In this document: positions 33,501 to 45,000 of the stretch, in pieces | Layout of the letters: every line of letters starts with the position of its first letter | Numbering within the stretch: position 1 is the stretch's first letter | Assembly: GCA_004194705.1 (NCBI GenBank) | Contig: SADC01000074.1 | Span: forward strand, 124,001-188,000 | Source: Ditylenchus dipsaci | Lineage: Eukaryota; Nematoda; Chromadorea; Rhabditida; Anguinidae | Length of the DNA stretch: 64,000 bases | Direction: 5' to 3' | The notes under the pieces: generated by a model | The model's input: the letters and a program-made list of their open reading frames with translations, nothing else | The model's database searches: none | Told to the model about the DNA's origin: nothing | Made by a program: the position numbers and the translations under genes

Positions 33501-35346
33501 AGTAGTTTGGCACTCCATCAATGCTGCCCTCTTCCATTTGTCTCACCCTTTGAGAAGGGAAATGGCTGAAATTCTGTTTGCTTTGGGGCAATTGAGCAAA
33601 TTAGTAAATTTAATGAGAAAAAAAATAATAAAAAAGTTTATCGAAAAAAATTTAGAAGTTAAATGAGTGGTTGAACCTTGCTATCCAGAACTTGCCTCAT
33701 GATTCAGGACTGTCACCTACAAGTCAGCAATTGGCTGCTTTTCGAGATGAAGTGCTCAAGTAAGTGGTTTTTTTCCAAGGCAGTTGGTTGGTAAACTGCG
33801 TCTAAAAAATTTACTTTTACATAAGCATGCAGCCAAAAAATTCTACCATCAGAAACCAAAATCTTCCAGCTTCGGATGAAAAAACTTCCACCCTTTTCAC
33901 CCACTCAGCATTTGGAGTGGTTAAAAACTAAATTCTACCAAAAATAAAATGAGTGTAAATAAAATACAGGATGTCACAAAAACACGGAGATTTCTTGAAT
34001 ATTTTTTTGATCTTCAACAAACCAGTGAAGTCCTAAAATCTTTATGTTATTTTGCATCATTAAAAAAATTGATACTTCTCTAGGTGATATCACACCTCGA
34101 ATTTTTTTATTTTTATGCAAATTTACAGTCAAATCTACAGTCAAACTTCGATTTAACGTACACCCTGGGGACCAGGTCACGTGTACGTTATATCGGGTGT
34201 ACGTTATATCGAAGTTTGACTGTACTTCTAGTACACTAGTCAATGAACACACCCTACTTATGCAGGGCTAAACACAACAAAAGAAACAACAAGTTTGCTA
34301 GAAAAATTATTGGGGATTACAGCATAAACTCTTAAACAAAAACGCGGAACAATTCCTACTGGCTTTAGTTTCCATCTCCGATTAAAGTACAATAACGCTC
34401 TACGCCACGTGAAGGCACCCATAATTCAGAGCAACCCCGAAGGGCCAAAGTCGAACCTTGATTTTGTTTCTAAGGTGGCGCCACTGTACGCTATGAGCCT
34501 ACCTTAATATTTAACTTTAAAGGAGGTTCACTTATACTCTACGCACGTACTATAAATTTTACATGGCGTAATTTTCCTAATTCTTTATCATAGATGGCGC
34601 CTCTGTACTGACAATAACAATTAAATGAAATGAGTAACGTAAATTTAGCAAAAAGAGGTTTTCGGAAAGCAGCACTTGATAATTCGCTTTGTTTTTCTCA
34701 ATCGCTTGCATTCTTTCACCCATTGTTATGCCTTAAACTAATTTTATAAAATCTGGGCTAAAACATTAATGAAAATCAAAGCTTTTCGAAATATAAAATA
34801 CCCTTCAGCCCACGGTTTGCGTTGAGGATGAGGACGACGTGAGCTCATGAAATATGAGGTTGCGTGAGAATTTCAAAAAGCTCTCCTCACGTGAGCTCAC
34901 GTCCTCATGAGGTATACCGTTAGTCATCAACAGTTGACCCCAAGAACTTGTCCTCAACCTCATAAAGATGAGGACGACGTCAGCTTATGCAACGTGAGGT
35001 TGCGTGAGAATTTCAAAAACGTCTCCTCACGTGAGGTGAGCTCACGTGAGAATCGGTCCTCATGAGGATGAGCTCACGATGTTGTGAGCTCATGCAAACC
35101 GTGCTTCAGCCCTTCCATTAAATGTAAAAGTTGGAAACTTGGTTTAAGATTTCTTGTAGATGAATTCGGTGCAGATGAATTCACCTAATGCCGTTATGTT
35201 TTTATAGGAAAAATAATTTTCAAAACTCACTTTTTCAAATCTTTAGCCCTATTAACATTAAATCTCATAATTTTTGTGTTTTCAGGGCAGAGAAGCCGCA
35301 TGAAGTGATGAACCACATCCGAGATTTGTCCAAATACTATTTCTAA
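21539..35346 (+). CDS. TNPO3: Transportin-3 (importin-beta family)
   Basis: Nuclear import receptor for SR splicing factors; imports cargo and releases it on RanGTP. Exons: 21539-21646, 21698-21716, 21773-21917, 23834-23935, 23984-24148, 24203-24344, 25223-25398, 25448-25586, 26357-26466, 26515-26668, 26722-26816, 28082-28221, 28504-28709, 30795-30886, 31030-31173, 31235-31288, 32133-32333, 32383-32498, 33113-33364, 33418-33603, 33656-33759, 35286-35346. Similarity runs end to end: [12 protein letters not shown] at the N-terminus, [69 protein letters not shown]. It has about 970 codons against 923 in human. Two single-base frame breaks occur, near 28656 (exon 13) and near 32413 (exon 18); adding one base at each makes the whole CDS divisible by three. 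Exon 2 is only 19 nt. Starts of exons 4 and 6 are chosen by phase (AGAG|T-type acceptors). Confidence 0.96.
22215..22310. mobile_element. Pogo-like miniature element
   Basis: Ends CAGTCGAACCTGGGTATAAA and a complement that ends TTCCACTTTA, enclosing GAGCACCCCGATAAAAGCAC. In TNPO3 intron 3. Confidence 0.65.
22348..22588. mobile_element. Palindromic MITE with GGGCATGCCC ends
   Basis: Left GGGCATGCCCACGATAATAAG and right complement (CGTGGGCATGCCC). Arms continue through GGAATTCAATTTTTTTTCCTA and its mirror, meeting near 22460. TNPO3 intron 3. Confidence 0.75.
22583..22908. mobile_element. MITE with tRNA-like core, copy 2
   Basis: Ends match the element at 3482-3796 (GATGACAATGGGAGTTTGGC at left, its complement at right). 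On the minus strand the core at about 22795-22725 reads as a tRNA-like sequence: A box TAGTTCAGTGGTATAGC and a degenerate B box GGTTGGCTTCC. Confidence 0.75.
22917..23561. mobile_element. Near-perfect 645-bp palindromic element
   Basis: CTAGGGTGTCGAGTTTCGAA at the left and its complement at the right; the mirror continues almost through the centre near 23235. The 6-bp flank ATATAA is identical at 22911-22916 and 23562-23567. The two strands give nearly the same conceptual protein, as expected of a palindrome, so those open frames are not taken as genes. Confidence 0.9.
24420..24862. mobile_element. Palindromic element with GTAGCCCTGCGATTCTAG core
   Basis: Terminal words TTTTGGTGCAAATTAGATC / TTTGCACCAAAAAGAAATC are inverted. 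The arms include a GTAGCCCTGCGATTCTAGTT word near 24547 with a degenerate mirror near 24720. In a TNPO3 intron. The core word is shared with 42040-42488 and, partly, 50640-50930. Confidence 0.75.
27530..27960. mobile_element. MITE of the 'GAATACCCCC...TAGCGCC' family, interrupted
   Basis: Begins TAGAATACCCCCATAAGG and ends GGTGGTATTCTATGCTAGCGCC. Interior words AAGTACCCAAATATGTCCCAGAC and GAGCCTAAACTTGTTG are shared with 40605-40860. A segment beginning CAGAGGCGTATCCAG (27607) appears inserted; it has hAT-like end words. Confidence 0.6.
28360..28470. mobile_element. Short copy of the 'GAATACCC...TAGCGCC' family
   Basis: GGCCGAATACCCTTC at the left and GAAACTAGCGCCC at the right, in TNPO3 intron 12. 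Half length compared with 40605-40860. Confidence 0.45.
28920..29095. mobile_element. Short copy of the 'GAATAC...TAGCGCC' family
   Basis: Shares AAAAAGTAACCAAATATTAG and GTCCCAGACCCCGGAAAA with 40605-40860 and ends CTGTACTAGCGCC. It follows a small palindrome (28870-28925, AAATTGCGCCTTTTCGGC). Confidence 0.5.
29585..29865. mobile_element. MITE in a TNPO3 intron
   Basis: Inverted words near the ends: ATTCTTGTAGAGCGTGTTAA at 29612 and its near complement ACACGCTCTACAAAAATAC at 29819; GAACTTCGATGAACTTTTTT against AAAAAATTCATCG. No coding content. Confidence 0.55.
34138..34222. mobile_element. Pogo-like miniature element with TA flanks
   Basis: CAGTCAAACTTCGATTTAAC and the complement ending at 34222, TA on both sides. 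Two further GTACGTTATATCG words sit inside. In the last TNPO3 intron. Confidence 0.75.
34811..35103. mobile_element. hAT-type element with GAGCTCACG/GATGAGGAC words
   Basis: Ends CACGGTTTGC...GCAAACCGTG (perfect 10 bp). The 8-bp duplication CTTCAGCC is identical at 34803-34810 and 35104-35111. The body is a chain of GATGAGGACGACGTGAGC- and GTTGCGTGAGAATTTC-like units. 293 bp, in the last TNPO3 intron. Confidence 0.9.
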
Positions 35347-35398
35347 ACCAAACTTTTTGTTCGATTTGTTGTTTCAACGTAGCACTAGTTTAGGTGAG

Positions 35399-35408
35399 AA
35401 TAAATAAA
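35399..35408 (+). promoter_or_regulatory. Polyadenylation signal of TNPO3
   Basis: Overlapping AATAAA motifs (AATAAATAAA) about 55 bases after the TNPO3 stop codon. The next gene on the same strand starts about 640 bases later. Confidence 0.6.
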
Positions 35409-36043
35409 ATTGTCTGATTTGCGTGTCAGGTTAAGTTAAGAGTATAAGTTATGTTGATTTATTGTTGATGCTAAACGGGGTCCTTAAGAATAGGGTAAGA
35501 TATTTTTTGCACTAATTTAAATTTGTTATATCATTGCCAACACTTTTTTATTGCTACTGCTTTCGCCAAACACATTGGTTCAACTGATGTTTTAGACTTT
35601 GTTAAAATGTAACCTAATCCAATTTTTTCTGATCGTTGTGTAATTCACATGGTCACCTCTATTTTACCATATTTTTAGTAGCTGGGCAGATTCAGGTCTT
35701 AAAAATTAAAAAACTACAAATAAACTTAAAAATTAAAGTTAAATAAAAGCTTAAAGCATCCAAGAAAATGAATTTTCCTTGAGGGGTACATTGCGAGCTT
35801 GTTCCACAAAGTCACAATGTGCTGAATTAAAGTGGCATTGTTTACTATTTTTGTTATCATTATTTCAGCTAGGATAAGAATAGGGTATTTTATTATAACT
35901 GTTTTATGCATCACCCCATTATTTACGAGCAATAAAGTTGTGTATGCTACAGTTGGAGGTTACAGTTCTGGTAGCATTCCACTCATTTTGATCGTAAACA
36001 ATCTTTTTGTCCTGTTTATATCAAATAGACAGGTATTTAGGTG

Positions 36044-39000
36044 ATGACAGAGCGAAGGGATAGTGCAGCCAGAAAGAATAGTGCTGAGAAGATTAGTGTA
36101 GCGGAAAATGTGGCTCGTCTCCGGGAATGTGAAGATTATAACATGGTTGGTCATTGTGTTTCTCTGCAAAAAAGTTTAACGAAAAAGTAATTATTTTGTG
36201 GCCAAAATTCGCGAAACCTATAAAAAAAACTGCTAAATTATTTCTTATATATATTTTTTTATTAAGTATACAAAGCTTGTCCCTCAAAAAGTAATGACAA
36301 AAACCACCCTTTACAAAAGATTGCCATCGTAAGCATACCAGCACAAACACCGGCACCAGGCAGATTTAAGCACCGGCGCCCTGTTTGTGCCCGGCACCGG
36401 CTACGTTGTTGAAGGTAGTTCTTTAAGAAAAAGTACAAGTTTGTGAACAGATCGACCAGTTAAATCGCATTCCTTGCGATTTTTTACACTAGAATGACAA
36501 ATCATAATTGTTAGGGGGAAAGTGGGAAAAATGTCCCACCTTGGTTGGAAACCTTTATAGTCAGTGGATCACATAGCCTTGATAACGAGTTATAGTCAGA
36601 AAGATATAAAGGTAGATAGTCTTTTTAGTAGAGACAGAAACAAGACAAGATCTTGGCCAAGATTTTGTCTTGTCTTGCCCCAATTTTGACTGAAAATCTT
36701 GTCTTGGATCTTGCTTGGTCATTTCCAGTAATCTTGGTCTTGCTCTTGGTCTTATGGTTAATCTTGTATGCAAAATTTACGAAACACCCGAAAACCCATT
36801 TTATCGTTTTTAGGGCCCATAGCATACCTGAATTCTGTTTTTGGGCTTTATACAAGGTTAAAAAACTGGCGGGACAGGACAATTCCGTCCCGCCCGCCGT
36901 CCCGAAATCCCACCTGAACATTTTTCAACAATGTCCTGTTCCGGTGTCCCGTCTGGAAAAGAATTATTCAAATTTCGTCCCGTGTCGTCCCAAAAAATGT
37001 TAAACTTGCATCTCTAATAAATCACACGTCAAACAATATAAAAAGCACAAGATCAAGAACAGGGAAACATAGTGCGTCAAAATTATAAAACACTAGCCAC
37101 AAGTTTTGCTATAAAAATTGTCAACTGTTAAAAAAAACTGTCAAAATTGTAAAAACAGTCAACTTTCGATTTAAGGAACCCTCGATTTAACGAAACTCTT
37201 CATTTAACGAACTTTTTTTCAACGCCTATTCTGCCAGTGATTAAATAAAATGACTAAAATTAACTCTTGATTTAACAAAACTCTCGGTTTAAAGAACATT
37301 TTTGCCGGTCCCCAAGGGTTCGTTAAATCTAGAGTTGCCTGTATGAATCTTGGTTTTTGGCCAAGATCTTGTTTGACCGTTTTCAAAAATCTTGGTCTTG
37401 GTCAAAATTTCAGCTAAAAATCTTGTCTTGGAATCTTGCTTGGTCCCCCCGCTCTCTGTCTTTACTTTTTAGGCTATTTTAGGGTAATTTTTGAGTAATT
37501 TACCACATTTTTCTCGCTGGAGCTGGGAAAAAAGACTCTATAAATGCATTTTTGATCAAGAGTCTTGCTCGGAATTATGTCTAAGGTAAGTCTGTGCGCG
37601 CATCTCTAACCGACCAAGTCCCCTGGCTTGGTTGCCATGGTATCTTAGGACGAACTCTAAAAAACTCCAAATGTTAACCATGAAAAAAAACGCTGAAAGT
37701 TTAACTCACTGAAAATTCTTACTTTGTTATTTGCTACCTAGAAAATTTGTGCTAAAGTTTTCGAAAATAACCCAAAACATTTTCTTAATTTTGAAATTCA
37801 GTTTTCCATAATTTTTTTTCAAAAAAAAAATTATTAAACTAGGAAAGATTCAATTTTCGCCTAACCTCAAGTTGTTGCAGGCTTTGGCTCTCCAAGAAAA
37901 AGAATACTCCACTCACTTCAACCAGAACAGGAATGAGCGCCGTACTATGAGCATCGACCACAAAAAGAGCAAAGAGGAGCAGTTGGCAGAACAGAAGTTA
38001 GCTGCTGAACAGCGACTAGCTGAAGCTGCAGAAATGTGGGCACTTCTCCTAATTAATATTATTTAAGAACAAGGTTGTCAAATCAGAGTCATACAAAATC
38101 ATCAAAGTAATCAGTGATGAGCGCCGTTGGCAAACTAAGACTTTCCAAATTTTTGTCAATACATTTCCTCAGCTCACATTCTTGTTGGCAAATACTTGCA
38201 AAATTCGAGTTTTAGAGGTTTACTCATATGGAACCATTGATATCCAAATTGCGAAGAAATTCATAAATTAGTCGAGCCCTATCGGCCCTATTAAAAATGG
38301 GTGGTATTTAATTTTGGCCATAGAATTGTGAAAAATGGCCATAGAATATTTGATTTTGGCCATAAATTTGTGTTGGCCATAGAATATTGAAAAAATGGCC
38401 ATAGATTTTTGAAAAATGGCCATGTATTTTCGAAAATTGGCTATAGATTTTTCTTGGCCGTCGAATACTGAATTTCGGCCGTAGAATTGTGAAAATTGGC
38501 CGTAGATTTCTGAATTTTGGCCGTAGATATTGTACCGCTGTCTCATAAATCAGTCAATTAGTTACATCACATGTTTTGTCACACAGTTTATGTCACTATA
38601 GTTTCAATCCACACTCCAAAATTTTGAGGTTACAGGTTTGAATCCTGGTGGTAGCAGACATTATATTTTCTCGAATAACCGTCATAAGTCGACCAGTAAT
38701 CCTAGGGGTGGGTAGGAAAACCACCTGGTACTTCACCTATAAGGGCATCCACCTGAAGAATCCTAAATTTTGTATTTAGCTGTGAGTAATTTAAAATCAT
38801 TGTATCCTATCTTGAATCGTGTCCTAAACGGGTTTGATAATACTAAAACAGCGATTTGACTTACAGGAATCTAAGTTCTGGAGTAGCTTCAAGCCTCTCA
38901 GGGCGCCCAGCTGATACTCAGGTCGTAGTACCTAGGCAGAGTCTTCTTTTACGTTTAGGATAGCGATGTTGTCTGGGTGTGTCTTCGTCATGACATGTTA

Positions 39001-42000
39001 ACTATATGTTAGAATACACAGTTGACTACCGTATTTACTGTATTAACTCACAACCATCTAATAAGTCCCCACCCTACGAACCTTATATCTCAGCCTAGAG
39101 CGAACATTTCGCAAATCTGTTTTTTGCGTTGTCTTAGTTGCCGCGAGTTTACCTGATTACACTTTTCAGATTTTGGTTGAGCTCCCAAAAATCTCAAAAT
39201 CGACCTCAAAATTAACGGACAAAAAAAATCTATGGCCATTTTTCAGAAATCTATGGCCATTTTTAAATATTTTATGGCCAAAAAATCTATGGCCAAAATT
39301 AAATATTCTATGGCCACAATTCCGTATTCTATGGTCAATTTTAAATATAACCCATAAAGAGTCCAGCCTTATCGGAGTGGAAGGGGGCTGAGAGTTTAGA
39401 GCGGAACAAACGTTGGCGGTGGTTCTTTCGAATTTTTTCTGCTTTACATAAAAGTACTCTTTTTGCCACAAATTATGTTCTCAGACATTGAGGCAGAATA
39501 GGTAGAATTTGCTCAAAATTGAATACTGGGCCTACCGCATAAATAAACTCTGGTATGCATGCTTTTTCATGCATCCAGAGTCACTCTCGAGTGATTTGTG
39601 TCTAAGGTATGTCGGTGTGCGCATCTCAACCCCAAGCAACCAAGCCCCCTGCGCCCCGAAGGAGCGCAGGGGGCTTAGTTGGTTAGAGATGCGCGCACTC
39701 ACTTACCTTAGACATAATTCCGAGAGACTCTTGATCAAAAATACATATAGAGACCTTTTTGCCTAGCTCCAGGAACCAAAACACGGTAGGATACCTTAAT
39801 ACCCGATATTTTAGCTTGGGGGACCAAGGCAATCAGTCAACTTATGATAACCAAAATTTTTTAAAATGCATGAGCTTCAAAAGTGTGGACCAAGCAGTAG
39901 CAAAACATTTCGTGTCGGGACAAATTTTGTGGGCGAATTCACCTGTGGGCGAATTTACCTGAGGTCGAATTTACCGTGGGCGAATTTACTGTGGGCGAAT
40001 TTACCTAGAGCCCTGAAACCAAATATGAAAAAAAATTGTTTTGTAATTTGAATTTATGATGAAATTTGGCGCTCTAAGAATGTAATGGTTAGCGAAAATA
40101 GGCACTTTAGTAGAAAATTATAAAAGGTTAAAGAAATGGTTAACTGCCGTATGCATTAAATTAAATAGTTTGTTGGAGATTCGATATTTAAATGTCATTA
40201 TTACAAATTGTAGCCAAACTGCGAAACTTGGCCTCCACGAAAAATATAATTGAAAACACGTTTTCAGTGCTCGGAAAGACGAAGAATTTGCCAAAGAAAT
40301 CCAGCAACAGTTAGAGGAAGAAGAGAGACGCAGAAAATCGAGCCAAGGCCAATTGGATGAAGAATTGGCACGGAGGTTGCAGTTTGAAGAAAGCAATACA
40401 AATGTGTTCAAACAGTCTACTAAATCTGCTGGTCCCACGTTTATTTCTGGCTCATCTGATAAGAATGATGATGGAAGACAAGATGAACAATACGCCAAAC
40501 AGCTACAAGAGGAATATTTTCAACGTTTCAACAAGAAAAACCCAACAGACAGCTGGATGAGAACACACAAAATGAATTTGTAGGTGATTTCTTGCTGAAA
40601 AATTGGACGCTAGTAGCGAATACCCCCCTCCCCTTAACGATTTTCACTTTTTTACTTTAGTAAAAAGTACCCAAATTTATGTCCCAGACCCCGGAAAATG
40701 TGCGCAAACTCTTCATTAGTCACAACTTCCGTACGCTGGTCTACCCCCAAGCCTAAGGGCTAAGCCTAAACTTGTTGTTTGCAAAGGTAGTTACAGCATT
40801 TTTTAAAGGTCGGATTCTTGGGGGGGGGGGTATTTGCTATTAGCGCCAAAAATTGCCTTCCTGATAAAGAGGCTACGGCCCACGGCTTCCTACTACAGAA
40901 CTCACACCTCAAACTCTGTCAAAAATTAGTGTTTCAGAATGGCCTGGTTTGACGATTTTACCTTGGCGGGGATGCTAGAAAAGTCACCAATTATAAATAA
41001 AATAAATAAATTCTTATGGGTTTCATTTCTTATTAATTCAAACAACTATTTCGCACCCAAACTCCATTTGCCTTTTATTAATAGGCTCTTATCTACTTTA
41101 GACGTCCAGGCGTCCAATTAGTTGTGAAAATTTGGACAGCTTCTTGGTTTTTTTAAAACCTAAGAAATTTTTGGTTAGTTGCACTTTAGTAGTCCAATGG
41201 AATTTTATTAGTCCAATGGAAGTTTATTAGTCCAGAAATATTTCGGTGGTCCAAAAATATTTGAGTAGTCCAAAAATATTTCAGGAGTCCAAAATATTTC
41301 GGGAGTCCAAAAAAGATCAGTGGTCTAATATATGTGATTTTAGTCAAAAAAGAGTTTTAAAGCAAAAAAAATTATTTTTGAAGGCTGGAAAACCACGTTT
41401 GAAGGGAATAAGGGCTGTATTGGGATGGGAAGGGACAAAAAGGGAGCCACTTTTCTGCCGGCCATTTTGTGTGTTGTACCATGTTTTTCAACTGGGCCAT
41501 GGCAAAAAGAGACTCCATTTGCATTTTTTAGTTAAGAGTCTTGCTCGGAATCATGTTTAAGGTAAGTGAGTGCGTGCATCTCTAACTCTAAAGCCCCCTG
41601 CGCCCCCTTCGAAGGCGCAGAGGGCTTTCAAAATTAGATCAAAATTTATGCGGTAGGCCCCAGTATTCAAAACTATGTTCAACATATTCTTGTTAGTGCG
41701 CCCTGTGTGATTATTGGCCCCTTTTTATTTCCTTACCCTCCTTATAGAGTCCTTTTTCCCTCTTCAAAAATATCTTAGTTCCGTCCCAATACAGCCCTGT
41801 GTCCAAAATATAATCTCATGAATAGAAATGAATTATTTTTGAAAAGTGATGGTGTTAAATACTATCGAAATCTCAATAAACGCTGTAAATAATACGACTT
41901 CTAAAATGCATAGGACTACTTAAGTGCAGACTGGAATAGTAAAGTGCAGGCTGGACTATTAAAGTGCGGGCTGGACTAGTAAAACATTTTCGGACCCTTA

Positions 42001-45000
42001 AATTTCTATAGGACTAGTAAAGTGCAATAGTAGACATTTTTTTTGGGACGGTACTTTTTTCTGACCGCAAATTACTTCGTTTTGCCCGCATTTTTTTGTT
42101 CGTTCTGCCTGTTTATCTTGAATTTTCTGATATTTTTTAAAAAGCGATAATACCATCGCGTAGCCCTGCGATTCTAGTTTCGAACGTGTTATTATTTTCT
42201 ACGAAGTCTGCTAAAAATGAACAAGAAAAGTGTAAAAGTATAAACCAAATTATTTTTTGACTTGGTTTATACTTTTACGTTTTTCTTTTTCATCATTCAG
42301 AGATTTTGCAGAAAATAATATCTTGTTGAAACTAGAATTGCAGGGCTACGCGATGGTGATATCACTTTAGGAAAAAGAAAAGAAAATTTAATAGAACAAG
42401 ACAGAAGAAAATTTGCGGGCAAAAAAAGTCATTAGCGGACAGAAAAAAGTATTTTAGCGGGCAGAAAAAAGTACCGTCCATTTTTTTGAGATCATTGTAC
42501 TCTCGATTTTTTCACTAGGCTCCTAAATAATTCTCCCAGATTTCTTTATTTATAAGATTTGTCCTTATTTTGGATTTAAAATTTTATTGTTTGGAATTTT
42601 AAGTCAAAATCAGGGTGGTGTCCTCAGCCGGCTGACTCTTAATTTAGCCATCAGCCGGCTGAGGCTGACGGCTGAGTTAAAAATTTTGGCCCGACTGACG
42701 GCTGAGGCTGAGGAAAATTTTCAGACCTCAGCCGGCTGATGGCTGAGTTAAAATTTTGGCCTGGCTGACGGCTGAGGCTGAGGTGGAATTTTTCCAACTC
42801 AGCCAGCTGAGGAAAATTTTCGTATTAAATTTTTGGCGTTTTTTGTTTATTTTAACTGTTTTTTCTGATAACTTTGAAGTGTTAATAGATAAAAAATAGA
42901 TAATAGATAAAAAAAAGTTCAGTGATGAAATTTCCTTCCAGGCTGTTGATAATTGTTAAATTTAGGTCAGCCGGCTGAGGTTAAATTAGCCATCAGCCGG
43001 CTGAGGCTGATGGCTGAGGTAATCGTCAAGTATACTGCCCTGGTCAAAATCTTGTTTTTAGCAGCAAAAGAGCATTTTTGGTAAAACACCCTAAAATCTC
43101 TACATAGTATTTTGGACAGGGGGTCACGCTCTTTTGACTTCAGAGTCTAAAATGGGTCGTAGAGAGAAAAACCATTTTTGTCGCTAACACCATCATATTC
43201 CCCAGAGTGTCAGCTTTCGTTTAAAAAAAAGATCAGCCGAACAAAAATGAATTATAATAGGGGACATGCCTATTTTTATGAAGGTCATAGTATTTGGGTC
43301 AGGAGTCCTGACTCAGGACGGGGTCACGCTTTTGTGACTTCGGAGGCCAAAAAATGGGTCATAGACGGCAACAATATTTTCGTCGCTAATTTTACCGTGT
43401 TCCCCAAGATGTCAGCCTTCGTTTGGAAAAAAGAGTGTCCGAAAAAAAAAAGAATTCTAATAGGGATTTACCTCTTTTTATGAAGTTATAGGATCAGGAA
43501 AATCTGGACTAAAATTATATCTTTTTTGTCTCGAGAGGAATTCAAAAATATACAGTCAAGCTTGAATTTTAAAAGCCATTTGTAAGCAAATTGAGCAAGC
43601 TAATAACGAATTTGTTGTCAACAATTAGGTGTCCTCTGTTGCAAAAATGTCTGTATAGGCGCCGATAGGCGCCTACTGACCTTTGTGTCCTTATATTGAG
43701 CAAATGTTCTTATTTGTGAAAAAATACCTACAATCCCTTTCCGAAACTCAAATTGGCGCCTGAAGCGACTATGATGCCTACAGCGATGCTAATCTAGATA
43801 AGTATATAATAAAACCAAAAAATAAATAAAATATGAGCGAATATTTTTGGGTTGTCAAACAAAAATAAATCGTGGGGGGGGGGGGGGTTTAAAAAAAGGG
43901 GGGGGGGGGTTTGATCCTGTCCCACATCTTTACCAATACATTAGTAGTGGTAAAATTAAAATTGTCAAATAAGTGTGAAACTGCTATTTTTAACAGGGCT
44001 ATTTTCATTAATTTGAGTTTATTGTTTTTGCGTTGCTGTGTTATTTTTTTCATACTTACTTTTTCCCTAAACTCACTAAAAATTGATATCAGAACACATT
44101 GGTAGACTCCAATTTCGTGCAAGTGCCCTCATCCTACACTTCTACCACATTTCCTCCTCTCCCAACCTACTATGATTGTGTTTCCTCTAACAGCAAAAGC
44201 AACACTAATTATTCACAGTCTGGAAATAAAGATTTTCTGCCAACCTATACTATTCTCAAAAGTGCCCCTTCGCAAGATCAGCCATCTACAAGCAGATTAT
44301 TCGAGAAGATCACAACTAAATTTCCTGCCGCAGACAACAGTCCGCCCAGAGAAGTGGCACCACCGCTGCCCTATTTGAGTTCAATAACTCAACATCCTTT
44401 AGTTAACGCTGCCAAGCAAAAAAATTCTACAACTGATGGCAATTTGATAAACTTTTCTGGAGACATTATCAAACAAAAAGCTACACATAACAGTGACATT
44501 GGTAATTCAAATAGAATGAAAGGTTAGTTGTAATCATAGGCTACATTATGCTGATAAATTATAAAGATCCGCTCCGATTTCCACTTTTCAGAACTTACGG
44601 AATCTTTAAATTTTGGAATCTTTTCTATCAAAGGGTGTCTAAAAACAACATTTCGTTTTGAAGCCTTTTCGGCATGGTTTTCGTTTTCCAAAATTTGTGA
44701 CAACTTTTTGAATTTGCAACATCTTCCAACGCCTGGAACTTTCCTTGTTTGCAATAATTTTCGGAACAATTTATCTAGTAGCAACCAGTGATGTGTAAAT
44801 CTCCGGCTCTGGCTCTTGCTCTGGCTCTGCTCTGGCTCCGAGCAAGAGCCAGAGCTGGATCAAATTTTTCAAGATTTAGAGCCCGGAGCAAGAGCCGGAG
44901 CAAATTTTTTTAAATTGAAATCTCGGCGCCAAATCCAGAGCTATTTTTTTTTAAATAAAGAGCTTGGAGCCATATTCAGAGAAAATTCAAGTCCTATATT

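Noticed and set aside
35832..36044. Hydrophobic plus-strand open frame just before the CCDC50-like start
   Set aside because: Out of place upstream of a TTTAG acceptor-like motif and the ATG at 36044. The composition is what AT-rich DNA gives by chance.
36625..37003. Open frames of about 100 codons on both strands
   Set aside because: Produced by repeats of TCTTGTCTTGG-type words at the end of a hAT-type element.
38600..38670. Functional tRNA gene
   Set aside because: Only a B-box-like GGTTTGAATCC is present. No cloverleaf could be folded by eye and it lies inside a fold-back element.
39928..40010. CRISPR-like or minisatellite array (GTGGGCGAATTTACC)
   Set aside because: Units are adjacent with no spacers of constant length. 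It fits a leftover terminal block of a fold-back element.
43178..43483. Plus-strand open frame of 101 codons
   Set aside because: Lies in a tandem-duplicated non-coding repeat. No splice sites or recognisable motif.
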